Below, in pieces: positions 51,238 to 60,828 of a stretch of 64,000 nt of DNA (positions within the stretch are counted from its first letter, which is position 1; the number at the start of each line of letters is the position of its first letter). Position numbers and translations under genes: made by a program. The notes under the pieces were generated by a model that saw only the letters and a list, made by a program, of their open reading frames with translations, made no database searches and was not told where the DNA came from. The stretch is from Chryseobacterium ureilyticum (GTDB lineage Bacteria > Bacteroidota > Bacteroidia > Flavobacteriales > Weeksellaceae). The DNA is taken from positions 124,001 to 188,000 of the forward strand of contig NZ_FTOL01000007.1 in the NCBI RefSeq assembly GCF_900156735.1. Direction: 5' to 3'.

Positions 51238-51909
51238 ATGAAGATTTTAATAGTAGAAGATGAACCGGACTTAAGGGATACTGTACAGAAGTTTCTGGAG
51301 GCAGAGCATTTCATTGTAGAATACGCCGAAAATTATAGCTCCGGACTTGAAAAAATTATTTCTTATGAATATGACTGCATTTTGCTGGATATTATGCTGC
51401 CCGACGGAAATGGAATAGATCTGTTGAGAGAAATTAAAAAAATGCATAAAAAAGATCCCGTTATCATTCTGTCTGCAAAAGATTCTGTGGATGATAAGGT
51501 AACAGGGCTTGAAATAGGTGCTGATGACTATCTTGCAAAACCTTTTCACCTTGCGGAACTGATGGCGAGGATAAGGTCTGTGATCAGAAGAAAAAATCAG
51601 GATGGAGAGAATATTATCAGATATAAAAATATAAACATCGATCCGGAGAACCGGAATGTAAAAATCGGTGACGAAGAATTGGTTCTTAATCGAAAAGAGT
51701 ATGATCTTTTGTATTACTTCGTTATTCACCCTGAAAAAACTTTACAGAAAACTACTTTGGCAGAAGCCATCTGGGGAGATTATATAGATCAGGCAGACAG
51801 TCTTGATTTTATTTACTCACAAATCAAAAATCTTCGTAAAAAACTGAAAACACTCAATGCAGAGGCAGATTTTCAAGCGGTTTACGGAATAGGATATAAA
51901 TTCGTGTGA
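51238..51909 (+). CDS. OmpR-family response regulator
   Basis: A 223-residue regulator. The receiver domain has VEDEPDLRD, the phospho-acceptor Asp in ILLDIMLPDG and LAKPFHLAEL; the C-terminal winged helix has RKEYDLLYYFVIHPEKT and RKKLKTLNAEADFQAVYGIGYKF (key part VYGIGYKF). It pairs with the histidine kinase that follows with a 1-base overlap. The preceding PepSY-like genes are likely targets or partners. Confidence 0.95.
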   Translation: MKILIVEDEPDLRDTVQKFLEAEHFIVEYAENYSSGLEKIISYEYDCILLDIMLPDGNGIDLLREIKKMHKKDPVIILSAKDSVDDKVTGLEIGADDYLAKPFHLAELMARIRSVIRRKNQDGENIIRYKNINIDPENRNVKIGDEELVLNRKEYDLLYYFVIHPEKTLQKTTLAEAIWGDYIDQADSLDFIYSQIKNLRKKLKTLNAEADFQAVYGIGYKFV

Positions 51910-53195
51910 TGAAGGTTTCATTAAAATATTATACTATAAAGTACCTCATTATGATCCTTCTGCTGATCATAGCAGTATGGGCGGGGCTTTTCTATGCCTA
52001 TATTCTTGATGAAGTGCATGATAATGTGGATGATGGGCTTAAAGACAGGAAAATTCAGATTATAAAAGCTGTTTATCTTAATCCGCAGCTATTGAATAAC
52101 AATGAATTCGGATTCAATGAGTTTAAGATTAACCCTATCACAGCTGGAAAATATCAAAATAAAAGTAGGCTGTATAATAAGATGTATTATATGGAGTATG
52201 ATGATAAGGATCAGCCATATCGTGTTCTCGAAGCAGATTTTATAGATCAGTTTAAAAAGAATCAAAGACTTGTCATAAGAACTTCAACCGTAGAAGAAGA
52301 TGAGTTGATTTACGATCTTACCACTGCTTTAATCGTTCTCTATGTTCTTTTGGTGATAAGTATTGTTGCAGTTAACGGTTATCTATTGAATAAAGCAATG
52401 CGTCCTTTTTATCAGATTCTGGATAAACTGAAAAAATATCAATTCGGGATTCCTTTTTCACAGGATGATCAGAATTATACCATTAAAGAATTTGAAGAAC
52501 TGAATGTAGAAATCAACGAGATGATTGACCGTAATGAACTGGTTTTCTATCAGCAGAAACAGTTTATTGAGAATGCTTCTCATGAGCTTCAGACGCCTTT
52601 AGCAATTGTTATTAATAAGATAGATCTTCTGATTCAAAATGAAAACCTTGATAAAAAGAACCTGAACTTTCTTACTGAGGTTAAAAATGATTTGAGAAGA
52701 ATGGTGGGGTTGAATAAGTCATTATTAATGCTTTCAAAGATTGAAAACAGCCAGTTTAATGCAATTTCAGATGTTGATTTTAATGCTATAGTAAATAAAC
52801 TTGTACAGAATTATGAAGATTTCATTGCCTTTAAAAATGTAGAAGTTAATATTATTGAGAAAGGAATGTTTAAAGCAGATTTTAATCAGGATTTAGCAGA
52901 TATTTTATTATCTAATCTTCTTAAAAATGCTGTTAAATACAATAATGAAGAAGGAACATTAAATATTTTTATTGAAAACAACAGGATCATTTTCCAGAAC
53001 AGCGGAATGCCGGTTTCATTAGATAAATCCAGAATTTTTAACCGCTTTTATAAACAGGGTTCTGATCATACCTCTACAGGTTTAGGATTATCCATCATTA
53101 AAACGATCATAAAACAATATCCGGGTTGGGATATTACATATGAGTTTGAAGATCAAATGCATTATTTTATCCTTACTAAAAATAAGATATCATAA
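51909..53195 (+). CDS. Sensor histidine kinase of the OmpR/PepSY cluster
   Basis: A 428-residue protein; ATG 51909 overlaps the regulator's stop by one base. There are two membrane spans (about 10-32 and 140-160) enclosing a periplasmic loop of about 105 residues. A HAMP-like region leads to the phosphoacceptor box FIENASHELQTPLAIVINK (His is in SHELQTP), then NLLKNAVKYNNEEG and GLGLSIIKTII of the ATPase. It should sense an envelope signal, perhaps with the PepSY-like proteins. A terminator follows. Confidence 0.94.
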   Translation: MKVSLKYYTIKYLIMILLLIIAVWAGLFYAYILDEVHDNVDDGLKDRKIQIIKAVYLNPQLLNNNEFGFNEFKINPITAGKYQNKSRLYNKMYYMEYDDKDQPYRVLEADFIDQFKKNQRLVIRTSTVEEDELIYDLTTALIVLYVLLVISIVAVNGYLLNKAMRPFYQILDKLKKYQFGIPFSQDDQNYTIKEFEELNVEINEMIDRNELVFYQQKQFIENASHELQTPLAIVINKIDLLIQNENLDKKNLNFLTEVKNDLRRMVGLNKSLLMLSKIENSQFNAISDVDFNAIVNKLVQNYEDFIAFKNVEVNIIEKGMFKADFNQDLADILLSNLLKNAVKYNNEEGTLNIFIENNRIIFQNSGMPVSLDKSRIFNRFYKQGSDHTSTGLGLSIIKTIIKQYPGWDITYEFEDQMHYFILTKNKIS

Positions 53196-53197
53196 AA

Positions 53198-53231
53198 AAA
53201 TCGACTGCCTCAATTCTGAAGCAGCCGATTT
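53198..53231. terminator. Bidirectional terminator between the kinase gene and trpS
   Basis: AAATCGACTGC (53198-53208) pairs with GCAGCCGATTT (53221-53231) with one mismatch, with an A-run before it and TCTTATATTT after. It separates the convergent kinase and trpS genes. Confidence 0.75.
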
Positions 53232-53251
53232 CTTATATTTAAAGTTTAGAA

Positions 53252-54220
53252 CTAATATCCTAAGCTTGTTCTTACTCTTCTAAGAGTTTCCAGAGCAATC
53301 GGTTTTGTCTTTGCAGCACCTTCCTGAAGTTTTGCTTCCAGTTCGTCAAGGTGAGTCATATAATAATTAAATACTTCTCTTTCCTTTTCAAAACGAGTTA
53401 AAATAAGATCTAAAAGCTCTTTTTTAGCGTGACCGTATCCGAAGTTACCTGCCAGATATTTAGCTCTTAATTCCTCTGTCTGCTCAGGTGTCGCGATCAA
53501 TTCATAGATTTGGAATGTTTTATCTGTCGCAGGGTCCTTAGGTTCCTCTAAAGATTTGGAATCAGACTCAATGCTCATTACTTGTTTCTTCAATTCTTTT
53601 TCAGGTAAGAAAATATTAATGATATTTCCCATTGATTTAGACATTTTACGTCCATCAGTTCCCGGAACATATTTTGTGTCTTCCTGAAGTTCAGATTGTG
53701 GCAATACAAAAACTTCTCCCATTTGATTGTTAAATCTTGAAGCAACATCTCTGGCAATTTCCAAATGCTGAAGCTGATCTTTTCCAACAGGAACAATCTC
53801 TGCATCATACAGTAGAATATCTGCCGCCATCAAAATAGGGTAGGTGAACAGACCTGCATTCACATCCTGAAGTCTGTCAGCCTTATCCTTAAATGAATGT
53901 GCTAATGTTAATCTTTGATAAGGAAAAAAACATGATAAATGCCAAGATAGTTCACAGGTTTCAGCGATATCACTTTGTCTGTAGAAAAATGTTTTTTCGG
54001 TATCTAATCCACAAGCAAGCCAAGCCGCAGCAATCTCGTAGGTATTCTGTCTTAAAATCTGCGCATCTTTAATCTGTGTAAGCGTATGAAGATTCGCAAT
54101 AAATAAAAATGATTCATTTCCTTCCTGCTTAGATAGTTCGATTGCAGGAATAATTGCCCCTAATAAATTTCCAAGATGGGGTGTTCCGGTGGCTTGAATG
54201 CCGGTAAGAATTCTTGACAT
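53252..54220 (-). CDS. trpS: Tryptophanyl-tRNA synthetase
   Basis: A 322-residue class I aminoacyl-tRNA synthetase. The HIGH-type motif is TPHLGN (residues 13-18) and the KMSKS motif is GRKMSKSMGN. It attaches tryptophan to its tRNA. Length is normal. No leader structure or T-box was seen upstream. It stands alone between a terminator and a 271-base gap with a repeat copy. Confidence 0.97.
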   Translation of the reverse strand: MSRILTGIQATGTPHLGNLLGAIIPAIELSKQEGNESFLFIANLHTLTQIKDAQILRQNTYEIAAAWLACGLDTEKTFFYRQSDIAETCELSWHLSCFFPYQRLTLAHSFKDKADRLQDVNAGLFTYPILMAADILLYDAEIVPVGKDQLQHLEIARDVASRFNNQMGEVFVLPQSELQEDTKYVPGTDGRKMSKSMGNIINIFLPEKELKKQVMSIESDSKSLEEPKDPATDKTFQIYELIATPEQTEELRAKYLAGNFGYGHAKKELLDLILTRFEKEREVFNYYMTHLDELEAKLQEGAAKTKPIALETLRRVRTSLGY

Positions 54221-54335
54221 TTGTTTAAAATTTATATTTAAAAATTAATGAATTGCAAATTTACGAGGTTTGAAGGGAATAATGAATGAAAAGATCAAAA
54301 GATTATATCTTAAATTTCAATGTATGCGCAACTGT

Positions 54336-54485
54336 ATCAATAGAGGAGGGCTTTAGCCTGCCTTCCCATACAAAACAATTCCATTGGCTTTAGTCTAAAC
54401 CTAAAATAAAACCTCTCGCAGATTAAATAAATTTCGTGGTTTTTTATAGATAGTTATCTGTGCAAATCCGTGAAATCTGTGATTT
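54336..54485 (+). repeat. Copy of dispersed intergenic repeat (plus orientation)
   Basis: Contains TCAATAGAGGAGGGCTTTAG, CCATTGGCTTTAG, CTAAACCTAAAATAAAACC, CTCTCGCAGATT and a final AAATCCGTGAAATCTGTG, in the same order as the copy at 25272-25412 read on the minus strand. It fills most of the gap between trpS and the DUF218 gene. No coding potential is seen. Confidence 0.7.
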
Positions 54486-54491
54486 AAAATA

Positions 54492-55136
54492 TTAAGGAAT
54501 AATAATCTTCTCACCACCAAATTTAGGCTCTACCCCAAAAAGCAAATCCCAATATGCTTTAGCCTTGGCAAGATACTCACGTAAATTGGTCTTTAATCCT
54601 GCATACTTATTCACATCTTCTGCGTTGTAGCCAAAAGCTTCCATTCCATTTTCTTTAGCTAGAAAAACAGCTCTTTCATTATGGAACTTCTGAGAGATAA
54701 TCACCAGTTTAGTCTGTCCAAAGATATCTTTTGCTCTTACCACAGAATCCAATGTACGAAACCCAGCGTGATCCAGAATAATTTTGTCCTGAGGAATTCC
54801 CTGCTTAATCAATTCCATTTGCATGTCTTCCGGTTCATTATAGTCTTTGGTACTATTATCACCACTTACGATGATATACTGTATTTTTCCGCTTTTATAT
54901 AGATCACTAGCTGCTTTAATTCTGTTGTAGAAATAAGCATTCGGCATTCCGTTATTAAGATTTTTGCCGGTTCCTAATAATAATGCAACTTTTGTTTCGG
55001 GAACATCTGCTACGTTGTAAGAGACCAATGCCGAACTTTCCTTTTTGATGCTATAGTTAGCCCAGGCAATAAAAATAATTCCTGCCACCAAAAGAAGCAG
55101 GAAAAATTTAAAAATATTTTTGATTGTTTTTCTCAT
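54492..55136 (-). CDS. SanA/YdcF-type DUF218 membrane protein
   Basis: A 214-residue protein with one N-terminal membrane span (about 9-26) and a DUF218 domain. ALLLGTGKNLNNGMP, RIKAASDLYKSGKIQYIIVSGDN (key part IIVSGDNSTKDYNEP), RTLDSVVRAK and SQKFHNERAVFLAKENG are typical of SanA, the vancomycin exclusion protein group thought to act in cell-wall or envelope permeability. It is the last gene of the minus-strand cluster that begins with ileS, 14 bases after lspA. Confidence 0.88.
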   Translation of the reverse strand: MRKTIKNIFKFFLLLLVAGIIFIAWANYSIKKESSALVSYNVADVPETKVALLLGTGKNLNNGMPNAYFYNRIKAASDLYKSGKIQYIIVSGDNSTKDYNEPEDMQMELIKQGIPQDKIILDHAGFRTLDSVVRAKDIFGQTKLVIISQKFHNERAVFLAKENGMEAFGYNAEDVNKYAGLKTNLREYLAKAKAYWDLLFGVEPKFGGEKIIIP

Positions 55137-55150
55137 CCGAAATAAATCTG

Positions 55151-55792
55151 TTAGAATTCAAGTCCGTTTGGAAAAGCTTTTTTTCTGAATATCAACAAGA
55201 AAGCAGCTCCTACGGTAATCGCTGAATCAGCAACATTGAAAATATATTTAAAGAATTCAATATGCTTTCCACCTATGATGGGCCAACTATCCGGAACATA
55301 CCAGTCTACTACCGGAAAGTGAAGCATATCTACTACACAACCTTTCATGAAAGTAGAATATCCTTGTCCGAAAGGAACAAATTTTGAAACTCCGCCATAG
55401 CCAATCCATCGGTCGGTACTAGCATCATAAACCGTTCCGCTGTCGAAGATCATTCCGTAGAACATTCCATCAATAAGGTTTCCGATAGCTCCGGCAAAGA
55501 TAATTGCCATTGGGACTAAAAGATAATTGGAAGCGCCTTCTTTCAGCCATTTTTTGAACATATAAACCATTCCTCCAATTAGGAAGATTCTTAAGATCAC
55601 AAGGAAATATTTCCCGATAATTCCTCCAAAATGGAAACCATAAGCCATTCCTGGGTTTTCAACGAATGTTTTATTGAAAAATCCATCTATAACAGGAATG
55701 CTCTCATTCAGTTCGAAATGAGTTTTAATGTAAATTTTTGAAGCCTGGTCTATTAACAATACCAAAAATGTGATAGCTAATATCTTTTTCAT
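55151..55792 (-). CDS. lspA: Lipoprotein signal peptidase II
   Basis: A 213-residue membrane protease that removes the signal peptide from diacylated lipoproteins. There are four membrane spans. GNLIDG is at 104-109 and the catalytic aspartates are Asp155 (VVDML) and Asp189 (NVADS). It is longer than E. coli LspA (164) because of an insertion of about 35 residues between GNLIDG and VVDML, seen also in other Bacteroidota. The DUF2683 gene upstream overlaps its start by one base. Confidence 0.95.
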   Translation of the reverse strand: MKKILAITFLVLLIDQASKIYIKTHFELNESIPVIDGFFNKTFVENPGMAYGFHFGGIIGKYFLVILRIFLIGGMVYMFKKWLKEGASNYLLVPMAIIFAGAIGNLIDGMFYGMIFDSGTVYDASTDRWIGYGGVSKFVPFGQGYSTFMKGCVVDMLHFPVVDWYVPDSWPIIGGKHIEFFKYIFNVADSAITVGAAFLLIFRKKAFPNGLEF

Positions 55793-55986
55793 TACTGTCC
55801 TTTAGGTTTTGAAGGTTTTGCGGCAGGTTTTACATTTTTATTATCACTTGCTTTCTTAACTACTTTCTGTCCGTTATATGAACTTTTAACATGAGCCTTC
55901 TCAAATTTAATGTTCATTTCTTTCAATACACTTTTCAGTGCACTCAGCTCCATAGAGTTTTTAGGATGTACTATGATAGATTCCAT
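55792..55986 (-). CDS. DUF2683 family small protein
   Basis: A 64-residue protein with the N-terminal pattern MESIIVHPKNSMELSALKSV and a lysine/proline-rich tail. It resembles the DUF2683 family, which has no known function. It ends on the first base of lspA's start, so it is coupled to it, and starts 16 bases downstream of the preceding small gene. Confidence 0.75.
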   Translation of the reverse strand: MESIIVHPKNSMELSALKSVLKEMNIKFEKAHVKSSYNGQKVVKKASDNKNVKPAAKPSKPKGQ

Positions 55987-56002
55987 TTCTTATATTTAAT
56001 TT

Positions 56003-56248
56003 TTACTTTTTGGACAATTCGTCAAGCCTTTTTCTGTCTTTTAAAGACAGGTCATTAATTCCGTTTTTGCCCATCTTACTCAAAAGTCTGTCGATTTCCT
56101 TTTCCCTATCGCGTTTATCAGAATTAAACTGATCATCGATGGTGTAGTTGGTGTGTTTCTTCAGGAAAAATCTGTTTCTGATCCACTCCCTGTTGAAAAA
56201 CAATAAAACTGCTGCAACGATGATGATTAAAATGAGTACTTCGCTCAT
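56003..56248 (-). CDS. Small single-span membrane protein (DUF6576-like)
   Basis: An 81-residue protein with one N-terminal membrane span (residues 3-20) and a cytoplasmic part containing TIDDQFNSDKRDREKEIDRL and LSKMGKNGINDLSLKDRKRL. The C-terminal module resembles DUF6576, also found at the end of some rhomboid-like proteins of Bacteroidota. The function is unknown. It lies between the dksA-like and DUF2683 genes in the ileS-lspA cluster. Confidence 0.65.
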   Translation of the reverse strand: MSEVLILIIIVAAVLLFFNREWIRNRFFLKKHTNYTIDDQFNSDKRDREKEIDRLLSKMGKNGINDLSLKDRKRLDELSKK

Positions 56249-56326
56249 AGGTATACATTAAAAATTAGGTTTATAAAGTATCCGTGAATACAATATAAAC
56301 CCAATATTATTTTACAAACCTTACGG

Positions 56327-56707
56327 TTATTTTTGCATGTTTTTCGCTTCGATGCTCAAGGTAGCATGAGGAACGGCTAAAAGTCTTTCCTTAGGAATAA
56401 GCTTTCCTGTTACTCTACAAACACCGTAAGTCTTGTTTTCGATTCTGATTAAAGCATTCTTTAGATCACGTACGAATTTTTCCTGTCTTCCTGCAAGGAT
56501 AGAGTTCTGCTCTTTGCTCAAAGTCTCTGCACCTTCTTCAAATGCTTTGAAAGTAGGTGAGGTATCATCTGTCCCATTATTCTGGTCATTGATGAAACTT
56601 TCTCTGATCAGCTGAAGATCTTTCTCCGCTTTTTCTATTTTTTCTTTTATGATCGCTCTAAATTCCTGTAAATCAGCATCGCTGTATCTAACTCTTTCGT
56701 CTGACAT
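56327..56707 (-). CDS. TraR/DksA-like protein with degenerate zinc finger
   Basis: A 126-residue protein starting at ATG 56707 (MSDERVRYSDADLQEF). The long N-terminal coiled-coil resembles the DksA hairpin that enters the RNA polymerase channel. The C-terminal finger has the sequence YGVCRVTGKLIPKERLLAVP; of the four zinc-binding cysteines of DksA only one remains. So it likely works without zinc, or as a structural relative. Family members in Bacteroidota with this TGKLI form are known to be common. It lies 58 bases after ileS on the same strand. Confidence 0.88.
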   Translation of the reverse strand: MSDERVRYSDADLQEFRAIIKEKIEKAEKDLQLIRESFINDQNNGTDDTSPTFKAFEEGAETLSKEQNSILAGRQEKFVRDLKNALIRIENKTYGVCRVTGKLIPKERLLAVPHATLSIEAKNMQK

Positions 56708-56765
56708 ATTCTTTCTCTTTTTTAATAAAATTATGAAATGGAATTTGAAATACAATAACTACATG

Positions 56766-59700
56766 TTAATTTTTTTCGACATTTATCTTAAAATTAACCT
56801 CATCTATTTCGATTTCGTTAAAATTTGAAAGTGAAGATACAATTTCTATTTTATTTGACAAGACCTCGGAAGAAATATATTCCTCATTTTTCTTAATATC
56901 TTCAAGGAATGGTGAATTCTCTTCAATGGAGATATTAATTCTGTCTGTCAGCTCGAAATCTTTCTCTTTTCGCAAGTTCTGAATTCTGTTAATGAATTCT
57001 CTGGCAATACCTTCAGATTTTAACTCATCGGTTAACGTCAAATCTAATGCCACAGTAGTTTTACCGTCAGAAGTCACTGTCCATCCCGGGATATCTTTTG
57101 TTGAGATTTCCACATCATCAAGAGTGATCTCATATCCCTGAACATCAAGTTTTCCTTCTTTTTCAAGACCGGCAATCTGTTCTGTGGTAAGATTACTGAT
57201 TTCAGCACCTACTACCTTCATATCTTTTCCTAGTTTAGGACCAAGAGCTTTGAAGTTGGGCTTTATTTGTTTTACAATTAAGTGAGCTGCTTCTTCAGCG
57301 TTGATTAACTGTAGTTCTTTCACGTTTACTTCCTGCTTGATAAGATCAGCTACTGCTAAAATCTGTTCTTCTGTCTTTTTATCCAAAACAGGAATCAATA
57401 CTTTTTGTAACGGCTGACGAACTTTCACGTTTTCTTTCTTTCTCAAAGAGAAAACCATACTTGTGATGTTCTGTGCTAAATGTGTTTTTTCAACCAAATC
57501 CTGATCAATTAAACTTTCATCAACAACAGGGAAGTCTGTAAGGTGTACAGATTCACAGTTTTCTTTTCCAGTTACTTTATTTAAATCCTGATACAACTGA
57601 TCCATGAAGAACGGAGCAATAGGAGCAGATAATTTTGCTACCACCTCAAGACAAGTATAAAGTGTCTGGTAAGCAGAGATTTTATCATCAGAATAATCTC
57701 CTTTCCAGAAACGTCTTCTACACAATCTTACGTACCAGTTACTTAAGTTATCATTCACAAATGTACTGATTGCTCTTGCTACTCTTGTAGGTTCGTAATC
57801 TTCGTAGAATGCTTTTACTTCCTTGATCAATAAATTTAGTTCAGAAAGAATCCATCTGTCGATTTCAGGACGGTTTTCCACTTCTTTTTCTGAATAATTG
57901 AATCCGTCAACATTCGCATATAAAGCAAAGAATGAATAGGTGTTATAAAGTGTTCCGAAGAACTTTCTTCTTACCTCATCAATTCCTTCGATGTCAAATT
58001 TCAGGTTTTCCCAAGGATTTGCATTGGAAATCATATACCAACGGGTAGCATCCGGTCCGTAAACAGAAAGAGTTTCAAATGGATCTACTGCATTTCCTAA
58101 ACGTTTTGACATTTTTTGCCCGTTTTTATCCAAAACAAGACCGTTACTCATTACATTTTTATAAGCAACAGAGTCAAAAACAGCAGTTCCGATTGCGTGA
58201 AGTGTATAGAACCATCCACGAGTCTGGTCAACACCTTCTGCAATAAAGTCTGCAGGGAATGCCTTATTATTGTCTATCATTTCCTTATTTTCGAAAGGAT
58301 AGTGTAATTGAGCATATGGCATAGAACCTGAATCGAACCAAACGTCGATCAAGTCACTTTCACGTTTCATTGCTTTTCCTGAATCAGAAACTAAAACTAC
58401 TTTGTCTACTACATTCTTATGAAGATCTACAAGCTCGTAGTTCGATTCAGACATATTTCCGATGATGAAACCTTTGAACGGATTTTCAGTCATGAAACCT
58501 GCAGCAATAGATTTTTCAATCTCGTTGTAAAGTTCCTCTACAGAACCGATGATCTTTTCTTCTTTCAGATCCTCTGTTCTCCAGATTGGCAACGGAATAC
58601 CCCAGTATCTTGAACGGGATAAGTTCCAGTCGTTTACATTTTCTAACCAGTTGGCAAAACGTCCTTCTCCGGTAGCTTTTGGCTTCCAGTTGATTTCTTT
58701 GTTCAGATTAACCAATCTGTCTTTTACAGCAGTCATCTTCACAAACCATGAATCCAATGGATAATATAATACCGGTTTGTCAGTTCTCCAACAATGTGGA
58801 TAGGAGTGAACATATTTCTCTACTTTGAATGCCTTGTTTTCTATTTTCAATAAGATCGCAAGCTCTACATCCCAAGATTTCTCAGGAGCAGTTCCTTCAT
58901 CGTAATATTCGTTTTTAATATATTTTCCTGAGAAAACTTCAGGAACATTCTCGCCCTGGATAAATTTACCTTGTAAGTCTACCAATGGAACAAGATTATC
59001 ATTGTCATCCTTTACCAACATTGGTGGGATCTCAGGCTGAGCCATTTTAGCTACTCTCGCATCATCAGCACCAAAAGTAGGAGCTGTGTGTACGATACCT
59101 GTACCGTCTTCTGTTGTAACGAAATCACCTAAGATTACTCTGAATGCATTTTCAGGATTGTCGTTTGGCGTAAACCAAGGAACTAATTGCTCATATCTTG
59201 TATCAACAAGTTTCTCTCCTGTAAATTCTTTTAAAATTCTGAAAGGAATTACTTTGGTTTCTGGAGTATAATTGGCAAAATCCTCGTCTGTACCTTCAGC
59301 ATATTTCTTACCGAATACTTTAGGTAAAAGAACGCTGGATAATACTACTGTTACCGGCTCAAATGTATATTGGTTGAATGTTTTAACAACAACATACTCA
59401 ATATCTCTACCAACTGTTAATGCTGTGTTGGATGGCAACGTCCAAGGAGTCGTCGTCCATGCAAGGATATGTACATCTCCGTCAACATCGTTGAATAAAG
59501 CAGATGAATCTTTTTTAACTTTAAACTGAGCGACAACCGTTGTATCTGAAACATCACGATACGTTCCAGGCTGGTTCAGTTCGTGTGAAGAAAGTCCTGT
59601 TCCTGCTTTTGGAGAGTAAGGCTGGATCGTATATCCTTTATACAACAAGCTTTTGTCATATAATTGCTTCAACAACCACCAAACAGTTTCCATATATTTT

Positions 59701-60161
59701 GACTTGTACGTAATGTACGGATCATCAAGGTCTACCCAGTATCCGATTTTCTCTGTAAGGTTATTCCAAACATCGGTATAACGCATTACTGCTTCACGAC
59801 AAGCTTTATTATAATCTTCAATAGAGATCTTTTTACCAATATCTTCTTTCGTAATTCCTAATTCTTTCTCTACACCCAGTTCCACAGGAAGACCATGCGT
59901 ATCCCATCCCGCTTTACGGAAAACCTGCTTCCCGTTTTGCGTCTGGTAACGGCAGAAAATATCCTTCAATGCTCTTGCCATTACGTGGTGAATTCCAGGC
60001 ATACCGTTTGCTGAAGGCGGACCTTCATAAAAAACAAACTCAGGATTTCCCTGACGAATCTCAACACTCTTATTGAAAGTTTTATTTTGTTTCCAAAATT
60101 CCGCTACATTCTCTGCTACGTCAATAAGGTTGAGGTTTTTGTATTCTTTAAATTGGCTCAT
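56766..60161 (-). CDS. ileS: Isoleucyl-tRNA synthetase
   Basis: A 1131-residue class I synthetase of the long (eukaryotic-like) type used in Bacteroidota. The HIGH-type motif is in PGIHHVMARALKD (about residue 55), the WDTHGLPVE region follows, the editing domain spans the middle and the KMSKS-type motif is GQKMSKRLGN near residue 680. It charges isoleucine tRNA and edits valine. A minus-strand TAAATTTG box at plus 60199-60206 is a likely promoter element. It heads the ileS-dksA-like-lspA cluster. Confidence 0.97.
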   Translation of the reverse strand: MSQFKEYKNLNLIDVAENVAEFWKQNKTFNKSVEIRQGNPEFVFYEGPPSANGMPGIHHVMARALKDIFCRYQTQNGKQVFRKAGWDTHGLPVELGVEKELGITKEDIGKKISIEDYNKACREAVMRYTDVWNNLTEKIGYWVDLDDPYITYKSKYMETVWWLLKQLYDKSLLYKGYTIQPYSPKAGTGLSSHELNQPGTYRDVSDTTVVAQFKVKKDSSALFNDVDGDVHILAWTTTPWTLPSNTALTVGRDIEYVVVKTFNQYTFEPVTVVLSSVLLPKVFGKKYAEGTDEDFANYTPETKVIPFRILKEFTGEKLVDTRYEQLVPWFTPNDNPENAFRVILGDFVTTEDGTGIVHTAPTFGADDARVAKMAQPEIPPMLVKDDNDNLVPLVDLQGKFIQGENVPEVFSGKYIKNEYYDEGTAPEKSWDVELAILLKIENKAFKVEKYVHSYPHCWRTDKPVLYYPLDSWFVKMTAVKDRLVNLNKEINWKPKATGEGRFANWLENVNDWNLSRSRYWGIPLPIWRTEDLKEEKIIGSVEELYNEIEKSIAAGFMTENPFKGFIIGNMSESNYELVDLHKNVVDKVVLVSDSGKAMKRESDLIDVWFDSGSMPYAQLHYPFENKEMIDNNKAFPADFIAEGVDQTRGWFYTLHAIGTAVFDSVAYKNVMSNGLVLDKNGQKMSKRLGNAVDPFETLSVYGPDATRWYMISNANPWENLKFDIEGIDEVRRKFFGTLYNTYSFFALYANVDGFNYSEKEVENRPEIDRWILSELNLLIKEVKAFYEDYEPTRVARAISTFVNDNLSNWYVRLCRRRFWKGDYSDDKISAYQTLYTCLEVVAKLSAPIAPFFMDQLYQDLNKVTGKENCESVHLTDFPVVDESLIDQDLVEKTHLAQNITSMVFSLRKKENVKVRQPLQKVLIPVLDKKTEEQILAVADLIKQEVNVKELQLINAEEAAHLIVKQIKPNFKALGPKLGKDMKVVGAEISNLTTEQIAGLEKEGKLDVQGYEITLDDVEISTKDIPGWTVTSDGKTTVALDLTLTDELKSEGIAREFINRIQNLRKEKDFELTDRINISIEENSPFLEDIKKNEEYISSEVLSNKIEIVSSLSNFNEIEIDEVNFKINVEKN

Positions 60162-60473
60162 TGTAAATATCTCAATATTCGTTGATTAATTAAGTCTGCA
60201 AATTTACTAAATTTTGTCGGTTTATAAGATATGTTTTATTTAGGTAATTTCTATTAAAAAGTTCAATTTCAGAAATATAAATGAAGAAAGGGCTTAAAAG
60301 CAAAAAGTAAATGATAAATAAGGGGGATTTTTTTGTCGTTTTATAGGGGAACATTGAGGTTAAGAACCCTTTTTATTTAGAAAATTATCATTCGGAATTT
60401 TTAATAGTTGATACGAATTTTTCTGTTGTTAAAAACTACAGATGTATTGATATTTTTGAAAACAAAACTAATA
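60162..60473. other. Gap between ileS and the decayed locus, no gene seen
   Basis: It contains the ileS promoter box (TAAATTTG on the minus strand, plus 60199-60206). The remainder is AT-rich and shows no reading frame, terminator or repeat that I can support. Confidence 0.5.
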
Positions 60474-60791
60474 TCAATGTTTTGTAAAGAAATTCTCTAT
60501 TTCCATATAACGCATTGGTCCGGTCCACACATAAAGCATTTCTAAGGTTTCAGAATCTGTAATAATAGAAGTATCTAAGTCAAGTAGGGGTTCTGTGAAA
60601 GATGTTACAATTACATTCTTGTAAGTGCCATCTCTTAGCAGCCTATTTTCGGAGTAGTATGAGATTATACTGGTTATTCTATAATCAATTTCATCTAATT
60701 TTAATTTTATTATTGATGTTATTTTGTCTTCTTTTTCTTCTATGGTCATTAGGCTGCTTCTTATATGTTCGTTATTAATCTTGTGAATCAA
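60474..60791 (-). CDS. Uncharacterised 105-residue protein, paralogue of the adjacent pseudogene
   Basis: A soluble 105-residue protein (start ATG 60791) with no recognised domain. Key sequence is YSENRLLRDGTYKNVIVTSF, LDLDTSIITDSETLEMLYVW and TGPMRYMEIENFF. The same pattern (SENEELRDNT, VDAKTLDLLYVQGPYRSTEIE, DFFEL) occurs in the pseudogene immediately upstream, showing a local duplication. Its neighbour further upstream resembles an Imm35 immunity protein, so it may belong to the same kind of accessory locus; this is inference. Codon use is more AT-rich than the neighbours. Confidence 0.7.
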   Translation of the reverse strand: MIHKINNEHIRSSLMTIEEKEDKITSIIKLKLDEIDYRITSIISYYSENRLLRDGTYKNVIVTSFTEPLLDLDTSIITDSETLEMLYVWTGPMRYMEIENFFTKH

Positions 60792-60828
60792 ATACCATGA
60801 ATCCTGCTCTATACCACAAGAACCTTAT

